From NCBI GenBank assembly GCA_022566975.1, contig JADFHV010000035.1:1-11259 (forward strand): 11,259 bases of DNA. The letters are read 5' to 3'. Position 1 is the stretch's first letter, and each line of letters opens with the position of its first letter. The notes below the pieces were generated by a model that worked only from the letters and a program-made list of their open reading frames with translations, was not told the DNA's origin and ran no database searches. Below are positions 1 through 6,679 of the stretch, in pieces. Both the position numbers and the translations under genes were made by a program. This stretch comes from Chloroflexota bacterium. GTDB lineage: Bacteria > Chloroflexota > Dehalococcoidia > SAR202 > UBA11138.

Positions 1-1831
1 CGAGAGATGCGGCCGCCAGCTCTGGACGCGGCAGGTCCGCCAGGGCCACTACTCGCAGATTCACGATCTCCACCGGGTTGTCGTGGCTCTCGTACCCGTA
101 TCGACCTCGGTGGGCCTGGTGAAACCGCTCGACGAGATCGGTGACATGCGCAGGGCCCAGCTTGCCGCCGTCAACCGGGACCTCCAGCTCGAATCCCTGG
201 CCAAGATAGCGGGCGTCCGCGAGGCGGAGCAGCTTGACGCCGTCCCTCTCGATCCCCTCCCGGTCCATCTGGGCCAGGGCCTCGGACTCCATCTCCACAA
301 AGCGGCCACCCAGCTCATCCGGCGTCGACTCCTCGGCCAGTCGCAATACGGTACGTACGTAGTCGTGGCGCATGTCCGCCATAAGAAGGCCCAGAGCCGA
401 GGTCACTCCGGGGGCGATGGGCACGAGCACATGGGGGATCTCCAACTCCCTGGCCAGCTCGGAGGCGTGCACGGGACCGGCCCCGCCGAAGGCGACGATG
501 CAGAACTCCCTGGGGTCGTACCCCTTGGCCACTGACACGACCCTGATGCCCTTGAGCATGGTCGCGTTTACGACCCTGACTATCCCCTCGGCCGCCTCCT
601 CCAGGCCCAGGCCCAGGGGCCCAGCGATCCGCTCCTGGACGGCCTGTCGCGCGAGCTCCACGTCCAGCATCATCTCGCCTCCGAGGAAGCCGGTCGGGTT
701 CAGCCTACCCAGGACCAGGTTGGCATCCGTGACCGTCGGCTCTCCCCCACCCTTTCCATAGCAGGCCGGGCCCGGGTCGGCCCCGGCGCTGCCAGGCCCG
801 ACGCGGAGCGCTCCGCCCGGGTCGATCCATGCGATGCTGCCCCCTCCGGCACCGAGAGTGTGGATGTCGACCATGGGGACCTTGACAGGGAAACCCTCGA
901 TCTCGCTCTCCTGGGTGTGACGGACCTCCCCCTGGTAGGACAGCGAGATATCGAAACTCGTCCCGCCCATGTCGATGGTTATGACGTTGGGCTGGCCGGC
1001 CTGACCGGCCAAAGCGACGCCGCCGATGACGCCAGCGGCGGGTCCCGACAGGATGGTCCGCACCGGGCGCTCGGCGGCAGTCTCGGCGCCGGTAACTCCC
1101 CCGTTGGACTGCATGATGTGGATGTCGGCCTCAACGCCCGCCGCGGCAACGCGGGCCCGCAGCGCCCTCAGGTAACGAGCGGTGCTCGGCCCGACGTATG
1201 CGTTGATGGTCGTCGTGCTCATCCGGTCGTACTCCTTGAACTCCGGGAGCACGTCCGAGGAGAGGGCGATAGTGGCGTCCGGCAAGGCCTCGGCGAGCAG
1301 GTCCCCGATGGCGCGCTCGTGCGAGGGGTTGGCGTAGGAGTGGAGCAGGCAGACCGCAACCGCATCCACCTCCGCCTCGCGGAGGCGGTCTACGACGGTC
1401 GCGAGGGCCTCGACGTCCAGGGGGACCAGCACCTCGCCGGTGTGGAGCACGCGTTCCTGTGCCTCGAAGCGTAGATGGCGAGGCACGAGAGGCTCCGGCC
1501 GCCTTACCCGCCAGTCGTACAATACGGGCCGGTCCTGGCGTCCGATCTGCAGCACGTCACGGAAGCCGGCCGTGGTGACAAGTCCCGTGCGTGCGCCCTT
1601 GCGCTCCAGCAGGGTGTTGATGGCGACGGTCGTCCCGTGGATGAAAAAGGCGATGTCTTCCAGGCGAAGGCCCAGCCGCTCGGCTAGCAGGCGGACGCCG
1701 TTGGCTACGGCCAGGGTCTGGTCCGCTGGGGTCGAAGGCGTCTTGGCAAACTCCAGCCGGTCGTTGTCCACGTCGTAGAGGGCCAGGTCGGTGAAAGTCC
1801 CTCCGACGTCTACGCCAAGCCGGTAGCTCAT
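1..1831 (-). CDS. hyuA: Hydantoinase/oxoprolinase family protein, A subunit (HyuA-type), C-terminus cut by window edge
   Basis: The frame is open from an ATG at 1829-1831 to the left edge without a stop, giving 610 residues. Family members are usually about 650-700 residues, so the last few dozen are outside the window. The N-terminus reads GVDVGGTFTD (residues 6-15), the phosphate-binding start of the actin/ASKHA fold of this family. A second such motif, DMGGTSFD, is at 287-294, and a glycine-rich AFGGAGP is at 447-453. Between them is the conserved PGPACYG...PTVTDANL block. Members are the ATP-dependent ring-opening subunits of N-methylhydantoinase, 5-oxoprolinase and acetone carboxylase and usually pair with a HyuB subunit. 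HyuB may lie downstream, beyond the left edge. The gene follows the amino acid dehydrogenase by 44 bp on the same strand, so co-transcription is likely. No strong Shine-Dalgarno is visible. Family assignment is firm; the substrate (hydantoin, 5-oxoproline or other) cannot be told from sequence. Confidence 0.95.
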   Translation of the reverse strand, partial: MSYRLGVDVGGTFTDLALYDVDNDRLEFAKTPSTPADQTLAVANGVRLLAERLGLRLEDIAFFIHGTTVAINTLLERKGARTGLVTTAGFRDVLQIGRQDRPVLYDWRVRRPEPLVPRHLRFEAQERVLHTGEVLVPLDVEALATVVDRLREAEVDAVAVCLLHSYANPSHERAIGDLLAEALPDATIALSSDVLPEFKEYDRMSTTTINAYVGPSTARYLRALRARVAAAGVEADIHIMQSNGGVTGAETAAERPVRTILSGPAAGVIGGVALAGQAGQPNVITIDMGGTSFDISLSYQGEVRHTQESEIEGFPVKVPMVDIHTLGAGGGSIAWIDPGGALRVGPGSAGADPGPACYGKGGGEPTVTDANLVLGRLNPTGFLGGEMMLDVELARQAVQERIAGPLGLGLEEAAEGIVRVVNATMLKGIRVVSVAKGYDPREFCIVAFGGAGPVHASELARELEIPHVLVPIAPGVTSALGLLMADMRHDYVRTVLRLAEESTPDELGGRFVEMESEALAQMDREGIERDGVKLLRLADARYLGQGFELEVPVDGGKLGPAHVTDLVERFHQAHRGRYGYESHDNPVEIVNLRVVALADLPRPELAAASL

Positions 1832-1875
1832 GGTGCGCGGTATGCCGCTCCTGCGGACTCGCCGGGAGAGCCGTT

Positions 1876-2979
1876 CTAGCGGTCTAGCCGCTTCAGCCCC
1901 CGGACCGCTCGAAGGCGGCGCTCTGCCAGCCGGTCCGCCGCCACGTTGGTCGGCACGTCGTCGTTCCGGGAGATATCGATAACGCGCTCCAAGGTATCAT
2001 AGATCCGCTCGGTGAGCTCCCTCGCCCGTTCCGGCCTGTACACGCCATCCATCTCACATGAGACGTTTATTATGCCCCCAGCGTTAATCACGTAGTCAGG
2101 GGCATACAGGATGCCCCGTCGCTGAAGCTCTACCCCGTCTTCCTCGCTGGCCAGCTGATTGTTGGCGCCTCCCGCTACGACGGTGCACCGAAGCCTCGGG
2201 ATGGTCTCGCCGTTGAGTGACCCCCCGAGGGCACAGGGAGCGAAGATATCACACTCGGTGTCGTAGATCTCCTCTACCCCCACCACACGGGCGCCAACGC
2301 CGCGAGCGCGGTCCAACGCGTCCTCGTTTATGTCGGCCGCGACGATCTCCGCGCCCTCTTCCAACAGGTGCGACGCGGTGTGGGTGGCCACGTTGCCAAA
2401 CCCCTGCATGGCGACGACCCGCCCCTCAAGGCTCTCCGAGCCCCATGCCGCCTTGGCGCACGCCTTCATGCCCAGGTAGACGCCCAGTCCCGTCTGCTGC
2501 GACGTGTCGCCGCTGCCGCCCAGCGACGTGGGGAGGCCGGCCACGTGGCGCGTCTCCTGGGCGATGTGCTCAAGGTCCGCCGGCGTCATTCCCACGTCCT
2601 CGGTGGTCACGTACCGGCCACCCAGCGTGTCCACGTAGCGTCCGAACGCCCTCAGCAGGGCCTCGCTCTTGTCCTTGCGGGGATCAGCCATGATGAGGCC
2701 CTTGCCCCCTCCGAGAGCGATGCCGGCCACCGCGGACTTGTAGGTCATCGCCCTGGCCAGACGGAGCACGTCCATGATCGCATCGTCCTCCGTTGGATGC
2801 GGCCAGACCCTGACGCCGCCGCAGGCGGGGCCAAGCGTCGTGTCGTGGATGGCGATAAAGGCCTTGAGTCCCACCGACGGCTCGTGGCATATGACGAGCT
2901 GCTCGTAGCCGTATCGCTCCATATACTCCAGTATTCGCACGTGAAACTCCTCGTGTGTAGGCGCCGCCTTGACCGGCAC
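1876..2979 (-). CDS. Glu/Leu/Phe/Val dehydrogenase family, leucine-dehydrogenase-like
   Basis: A 367-residue protein, very close to the usual leucine dehydrogenase length of about 364. It should oxidatively deaminate a branched-chain or related L-amino acid to the 2-oxo acid using NAD+, in the cytoplasm. The N-terminal substrate domain carries GLKAFIAIHDTTLGPACGG (37-55), the lysine of TYKSA (K81), the catalytic lysine of GGGK (K93) and the aspartate of TTEDVG (D128). These match K68, K80 and D115 of Bacillus leucine dehydrogenase at a constant offset of 13. The Rossmann domain has GFGNVA (193-198) and an acidic residue after strand 2 (D216), which favours NAD. The signature APDYVINAGG is at 293-302. 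The start is GTG at 2977-2979 with GAGG ten bases upstream. It is the first gene of a likely operon with hyuA. Two side-chain pocket positions differ from leucine dehydrogenase (C53, T126), so the preferred amino acid is uncertain. Confidence 0.95.
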   Translation of the reverse strand: MPVKAAPTHEEFHVRILEYMERYGYEQLVICHEPSVGLKAFIAIHDTTLGPACGGVRVWPHPTEDDAIMDVLRLARAMTYKSAVAGIALGGGKGLIMADPRKDKSEALLRAFGRYVDTLGGRYVTTEDVGMTPADLEHIAQETRHVAGLPTSLGGSGDTSQQTGLGVYLGMKACAKAAWGSESLEGRVVAMQGFGNVATHTASHLLEEGAEIVAADINEDALDRARGVGARVVGVEEIYDTECDIFAPCALGGSLNGETIPRLRCTVVAGGANNQLASEEDGVELQRRGILYAPDYVINAGGIINVSCEMDGVYRPERARELTERIYDTLERVIDISRNDDVPTNVAADRLAERRLRAVRGLKRLDR

Positions 2980-3266
2980 ACTCAGCCAACCTCATTCTAC
3001 TGCAAGGAAGTCGCAGGCGGGCGGTTTCGGCAAGGAGCGTGAACGTCCCGCGAGCACACATCCGGCAAGTCTCCCGGCACCGCGCTCTCGATCCTTTTAT
3101 CATTTGGGCCGGGCATTCACATCGACCCCTACTTCGTAAAACGGTATGAGGTGACCCAGGGGCTATGTCCCCATCCGGTGCCGCCCGGCGAACGGTTGAC
3201 GGCCTCGTGATTAGTCCGCATAATCCGTCTGGGTGAGTCATCACTACCAGAGGTTGCTCTAGGATC
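2980..3266. other. Divergent intergenic region between dehydrogenase and cyclophilin-like lipoprotein
   Basis: This 287-bp gap separates two outward-facing genes. It holds a good plus-strand promoter at 3196-3224. On the minus strand I see only the dehydrogenase ribosome binding site (GAGG, 2990-2993) and no convincing -35/-10 pair; a TAGAAT at 2994-2999 lies too close to the GTG start to serve. I see no conserved small ORF or RNA here. Confidence 0.6.
3196..3224 (+). promoter_or_regulatory. Sigma70-type promoter for the cyclophilin-like lipoprotein
   Basis: TTGACG (3196-3201), a 17-bp spacer, then CATAAT (3219-3224), which matches five of six -10 bases. Transcription would begin near 3231, giving a leader of about 36 nt before the ATG at 3267. 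Placement and spacing are ideal; activity is inferred. Confidence 0.6.
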
Positions 3267-4116
3267 ATGCGAACTGAACGCCGGGCCTGGTTGACCCTGT
3301 CTATGTTGATGGCGTGTGCCAGCATCGCTTTTCTGACCGTCGCGTGCGGTGGGGACGAAGAGAAGTCAGAGTTCAAACAGGCTGGTGCCCACACAGCTGC
3401 AGGGGTCCGGGCAGAGCTCGAACAAGAGCGTCGCCTCGATGACCATCGTAGACGGTATCAAGCAGTGGGACGGCCCGCCCGTAGGCCTCACCGGCGGACT
3501 GCTTATAGACTATCCGGACGAGTACCGAGCCACCGTCGAGATGGAGTCCCTCGGCGGCCAGCCGGCAGATGACAAGAAGATCGTCATAGACTTCTGGTTC
3601 TCGGACTTCATACGCTATCAGAAGGGAAACGTCACGCGGACGGTGAACAGCTTCGTGTTCCTAGCCAGAGAGGGGTTCTACGACGGCCACACTTTTACCG
3701 TAGAGCCCGGCAAGCTGGTACGTACCGGCGACCCTCCGGGACCTCTTGTCGGAGCGGGATACGAGTTCGACAATGAGGCCACACTGCAGATAAGCCACGA
3801 CCGCCCTGGCATAGTCTCCATGTGGAACGACGGGGAGCTCCCAAACGGCAGGGGGACCAACAGCAGTCAGTGGTTGATCTCCCTCGCTCCGATACCGGAC
3901 TTCGGCTTCTACGATGACGAGCTCAGGTTGCGCGACTGCAAGCAGCCGGGAACCTCATGCCACACCCCGTTCGGCGTCGTAATCGAGGGCATGGAGAACG
4001 TACGAGCGATTACGGACGGCGATAGAATAAAGACCATAACAATCGAGAAGCTCCCTCGCGGCACCAGCACGGCCTTCCGAGCATCGGAGATCTTCCCCAG
4101 CGAGCCCGCCGAATAG
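3267..4116 (+). CDS. Cyclophilin-like lipoprotein with an apparent frameshift near the N-terminus
   Basis: The ATG at 3267 opens a lipoprotein signal: charged MRTERR, a hydrophobic core, then FLTVAC followed by GGDEEKSE. That frame then loses sense and stops at about 3572. The body is in the +1 frame, readable from 3337 to the TAG at 4116, with no in-frame ATG near its beginning and no ribosome site of its own. A one-base gain or two-base loss between about 3337 and 3437 would join them; GGGG runs at 3351-3354 and 3403-3406 are candidate places. Counting the body from 3349, cyclophilin-type blocks are TVNSFVFLAREGFYDG (98-113), a PGxxxxxGDPP segment (120-130), SSQWLISLAP (172-181) and TPFGVVIEGM (206-215). 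The peptidyl-prolyl isomerase active-site residues are largely absent, so it may bind rather than isomerise. C197 and C204 could form a disulfide outside the membrane. It could be a sequencing error, a recent pseudogene or, least likely, a recoded gene. Confidence 0.75.
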
Positions 4117-4120
4117 GCCT

Positions 4121-4163
4121 TCCCCTACCCCGAGCTGGCACCGAGCTGAGCAGGGGAGGGGGA
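4121..4163 (+). terminator. GC-rich hairpin just after the cyclophilin-like gene, possible terminator
   Basis: TCCCCTACCCC (4121-4131) pairs with GGGGAGGGGGA (4153-4163): ten of eleven positions pair, one as G-U, with one A-A mismatch. The 21-nt loop holds the direct repeat CCGAGCTG. It begins five bases after the stop codon. No T-run follows, so it would be a non-classical terminator or an mRNA-end stabiliser. Confidence 0.4.
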
Positions 4164-4216
4164 CGGGAAACTGGCTCATAGGCTCGGTCAAGCCGGAGTA
4201 GATACCACCGTCGCCA

Positions 4217-4245
4217 TTGACATCTCCCTTGGGCTGGACTAAGTT
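4217..4245 (+). promoter_or_regulatory. Candidate promoter for the PEBP lipoprotein
   Basis: A consensus -35 TTGACA (4217-4222) is followed after 17 bp by TAAGTT (4240-4245), which matches only three of six -10 bases. The predicted start near 4252 leaves a leader of about 40 nt. The -35 box is the persuasive part, and it argues that this gene is not simply read through from the cyclophilin-like gene. Confidence 0.4.
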
Positions 4246-4291
4246 ATCTCCAGGCAACAAGCCCGAACCCTTGACCGAAAGACCGATACCC

Positions 4292-4915
4292 ATGGGCTAC
4301 CGACTATACCTTCTGGGCGTATTTCTGATGGCACTGGCCTCTCTGGCGGCTGTGGCCTGCTCGGGTGGTGACGACGGGACGGCAAAGGTGGACGACATCG
4401 ACCTGTCGGTATTGGAAGAGGGAGTAGCGGCCAGCATCGTCGTAACCAGCTCAGTGTTTACAGACGGGGAACGCATCCCCGGCAAGTACTCCTGCTACGG
4501 CCTCGACCAGTCGCCCCCGATCTCGTGGAGCGGCGTACCGGACGGAACCAAGAGTCTGGCCCTCGTATCGGTCGAGCCCGACGCTCCGGGGGGAGTCACC
4601 TGGGCCCACTGGCTGCTCTACGGCATGCCGGCGGACGTTACCGAGGTGCCCGAGTCGATGTCCAGCACCGAGGCGCAGCTCGTCGGCGGCACACACGGGA
4701 CCAACGACTTCAATCGGTTGGGCTGGGGTGGGCCGTGCCCGCCCAGAGGAACGACACACTTCTACTTCTTCAAGGTCTACGCGCTGGATTCCGAGCTCAG
4801 CCTCGCGGACGGGGCAAAGAAAGGCGACCTGATCGAGGCCATGAAGGGGCACGTATTGGGGCACGGCCAGCTGATGGGCACCTACTGGCAGAGTGACGGG
4901 CCAGGAGTCTGGTAA
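4292..4915 (+). CDS. PEBP-family (YbhB/YbcL-type) lipoprotein
   Basis: A 207-residue protein of the phosphatidylethanolamine-binding / Raf-kinase-inhibitor-like family. The first 23 residues are a lipoprotein signal ending SLAAVAC (C23), then SGGDDGT, so the mature protein should be anchored outside the cytoplasmic membrane. Family blocks in order are DGERIPGKYSCYG (58-70) with SPPISW (74-79), EPDAPGGVTWAHWLLYGMP (95-113), GPCPP (147-151) followed by TTHFYFFKVYALD, and MKGHVLGHGQLMGTYW (184-199). The usual 'HR' after GPCPP is HF here. Bacterial members bind anionic or small ligands, but their physiological role is poorly defined; none is assigned here. I chose the ATG at 4292 because the signal peptide begins there; a TTG in the same frame at 4217 is the start of the -35 box. 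There is no strong Shine-Dalgarno. The neighbouring upstream lipoprotein has a matching '-VAC' cleavage style. Confidence 0.92.
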   Translation: MGYRLYLLGVFLMALASLAAVACSGGDDGTAKVDDIDLSVLEEGVAASIVVTSSVFTDGERIPGKYSCYGLDQSPPISWSGVPDGTKSLALVSVEPDAPGGVTWAHWLLYGMPADVTEVPESMSSTEAQLVGGTHGTNDFNRLGWGGPCPPRGTTHFYFFKVYALDSELSLADGAKKGDLIEAMKGHVLGHGQLMGTYWQSDGPGVW

Positions 4916-5106
4916 GGGTGTAGCCCGGACCTGAGTCCCGCTCGTCCGCCGAGTTGTTCCTCGCGTCGCTTCCAGACTCCTCCCTCAGATCAGACCACGC
5001 CTAGCTTACCGCCCGGCCTCTCCATCTCCCGGTCTCGCCCAGCTTATAGCGTCCTCCCCTACGCGGACCCGTACATCTTCTCCAGGGCTGCCTTCCAAAC
5101 CGACGG

Positions 5107-5134
5107 TTGACAGCCAGCGGCTGCGACGTATGAT
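5107..5134 (+). promoter_or_regulatory. Strong sigma70-type promoter for the SDR gene, with a palindrome in its spacer
   Basis: TTGACA (5107-5112, perfect), a 16-bp spacer, then TATGAT (5129-5134, five of six). The start site would be near 5141, about 50 nt before the ATG. The spacer contains the inverted repeat CAGCC-AGC-GGCTG (5111-5123), which could be an operator; that part is speculative. The rest of the 4916-5190 gap shows nothing I can name. Confidence 0.65.
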
Positions 5135-5190
5135 GTGCCGGTGCTCGACGCAAGTTTGAGACATATCCAGAGTAACGAGAGGGGTGAGCT

Positions 5191-5994
5191 ATGGGAGACC
5201 GTGTCAAAGGTAAGGTAGCCATCGTAACCGGCGCCGGTTCGGTGGGCGTAGGCGTCGGTAACGGGAAAGCGGCAGCCATTCTCTACGCGAGAGAAGGGGC
5301 CCGCGTCCTCCTGGTCGACCATAACCTCGAAGCCGCCGAGGAGACCAAGAAGCTGATCGATGAGGAGGGTGGCGACTGCATGACGTCTCAGGCCGACGTC
5401 AGCAAAGCTGACGACTGCAGACGGATCGTCGAAGAGTGTATAGCCGCGTATGGGCGGCTGGACATCCTCCACAACAACGTGGGCATCGAGATTCCGGGCG
5501 GCATACAGGATATCAGCGAGGAGGACTGGGACAGGACGCTGGACGTCAACCTCAAGAGCGTCTTCCTGATGTGCAAATACGCGCTCCCGCAGATGGAAAA
5601 GCAGGGAAACGGCGCTATCGTGAACATCTCCTCCATCAACGCCATCAGGACCCTGCCCGCCCTGTCCGGTCCCTACGGCGCCTCCAAGGCCGGCATGATC
5701 GCTCTCACCCGAGAGATAGCCGTCGAGTACGCACCCAAGGGAATCCGGGCCAACGCAGTGCTTCCGGGCATGATGAACACCCCCTTCGTCATAGCCGCCC
5801 TCACCGAGGCCTGGGGCGGAGAGGTAGGGGAGATGACCAAGATGCGGGACGCGATGTGCCCCACCGGGAAGCAGGGCGAGTCCTGGGACGTTGCCTCGGC
5901 GTCCCTCTTCCTGGCTTCCGACGACGCCAAGTACGTGACCGGGACCACCCTGGTCGTTGACGGCGCCCTGACCAGCGGGATCAAGACCGCTTGA
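5191..5994 (+). CDS. Short-chain dehydrogenase/reductase, FabG-type
   Basis: A 267-residue classical SDR, a cytoplasmic NAD(P)-dependent oxidoreductase. The cofactor loop begins at TGAG (13-16) and runs into the unusually glycine-rich SVGVGVGNGKA. D43 at the end of strand 2 (LLVDHN) favours NAD over NADP. NNVG is at 95-98, N120 lies in DVNLKS, the catalytic serine is in NISS (S148), and YGASK gives Y162 and K166. The C-terminal FLASDDAKYVTGTTLVVDG is typical of FabG relatives, although the usual VDGG is VDGA here. The family spans 3-oxoacyl-ACP reductases, sugar and secondary alcohol dehydrogenases and cyclohexanol-type enzymes; the substrate is unknown. The GNGKA loop variant suggests a catabolic subfamily rather than fatty acid synthesis. 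GAGGGG six bases before the ATG is the best ribosome binding site in the window. The gene stands alone and converges on the Rid gene. Confidence 0.95.
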   Translation: MGDRVKGKVAIVTGAGSVGVGVGNGKAAAILYAREGARVLLVDHNLEAAEETKKLIDEEGGDCMTSQADVSKADDCRRIVEECIAAYGRLDILHNNVGIEIPGGIQDISEEDWDRTLDVNLKSVFLMCKYALPQMEKQGNGAIVNISSINAIRTLPALSGPYGASKAGMIALTREIAVEYAPKGIRANAVLPGMMNTPFVIAALTEAWGGEVGEMTKMRDAMCPTGKQGESWDVASASLFLASDDAKYVTGTTLVVDGALTSGIKTA

Positions 5995-6015
5995 CGAGAG
6001 GTCGTTAACGCTGTA

Positions 6016-6041
6016 GACGGGCCGGCTCCCGGGCGGCCGTC
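6016..6041. terminator. Hairpin between convergent SDR and Rid genes, possible bidirectional terminator
   Basis: GACGGGCCG (6016-6024) pairs with CGGCCGTC (6034-6041) over eight base pairs with one bulged G and a nine-base loop. It sits 21 bases after the SDR stop, between two convergent genes. No T-run follows on either strand, so its terminator role is inferred from position. Confidence 0.4.
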
Positions 6042-6144
6042 TCTCCAAGGACCGCCGCCGCTCCCGCGGCATGACGTCTCCGACGTCCCCTGCGTCCGCT
6101 TGCACGCCCTGGTCTCCTTCGGAGGGTGGCCCCGGGCGGTCAGG

Positions 6145-6552
6145 TTACGAGACGACCGCGAATACGTCGATCTCGAAGTCGATCTCGGGGCGTGCCAACT
6201 CCTTTATCACGAGCCCGGTGGAGGCCACGTGCACCCCTTTGAGATGCCTCGCAATCACGGGATAGACTAGCGCTCGATAGGAGTGCTCGGTGACGTAGGT
6301 CGTAATCTTGCAGATGTCCTCCATGCTCGCGCCGGCGTCATCCAGCAACGTCCTCACGCACTGCATGGCGTTCTCGGCCTGTGCCGCCGGGTCTCCCTCG
6401 CCCACAAAGTCCCCGCCGTCCAGCGTGATCCCGGTCTGCCCCTGGAGGAACACCATGTCCCCCGCCCGGACCGCCTTGGACGTGTCGAAGTCCAAGTCCG
6501 AGAAGTGGTAGCTCTCGCGGGTGTTTCCCATTCGAAACCGCTGATGTGGCAT
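6145..6552 (-). CDS. Rid-family (YjgF/YER057c/UK114) protein lacking the RidA arginine
   Basis: A 135-residue protein with the length and fold pattern of the Rid family. The order is a first strand, then GDMVFLQGQTG (31-41), QAENAMQCVRTLLDDAGA (58-75), the IYVT-like motif ITTYVT (83-88) and the C-terminal EIDFEIDVFAVV (123-134). Canonical RidA hydrolyses reactive enamine/imine intermediates made by PLP enzymes and needs an arginine (R105 in E. coli) that binds the substrate carboxylate. Here the aligned segment reads VASTG, with S111 in its place, while the glutamate near the end is kept (E127). That points to one of the Rid subfamilies without demonstrated deaminase activity. The ATG at 6550-6552 is chosen because GGGGGAGG lies five bases upstream; the frame is open further, to 6903, but that stretch is composition noise over the MFS gene. 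It is divergent from the MFS gene, 127 bp apart. Confidence 0.9.
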   Translation of the reverse strand: MPHQRFRMGNTRESYHFSDLDFDTSKAVRAGDMVFLQGQTGITLDGGDFVGEGDPAAQAENAMQCVRTLLDDAGASMEDICKITTYVTEHSYRALVYPVIARHLKGVHVASTGLVIKELARPEIDFEIDVFAVVS

Positions 6553-6610
6553 AGGGCCCTCCCCCTGATTTGTACTTGATGCATCTCCCAGAACGCGGCC
6601 ATCGTATCCG

Positions 6611-6639
6611 TTGACGGGCAGTCCGCCAAGGCGTATCGT
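6611..6639 (+). promoter_or_regulatory. Candidate promoter for the MFS gene
   Basis: TTGACG (6611-6616), 17 bp, then TATCGT (6634-6639, four of six). The start would be near 6646, leaving a 34-nt leader. It lies in the 127-bp gap between the divergent Rid and MFS genes. No equally good minus-strand promoter is visible for the Rid gene. Confidence 0.45.
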
Positions 6640-6679
6640 CGAAACGTTGCGCTCTTCAAGGGCACTGCTGCTAACACAC

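Noticed and set aside
860..1474. Plus-strand open frame of 204 codons antisense to hyuA
   Set aside because: It shares codon boundaries with a well-conserved hyuA and has no recognisable domain; high-GC antisense shadow.
2684..3394. Minus-strand 236-codon frame running from the dehydrogenase through the divergent promoter
   Set aside because: It crosses a promoter and two real gene starts in another frame and has no family pattern.
5059..6105. Minus-strand open frame of 348 codons over the SDR gene
   Set aside because: The SDR frame carries all family motifs and a strong ribosome site; the antisense product is low-complexity and resembles nothing.
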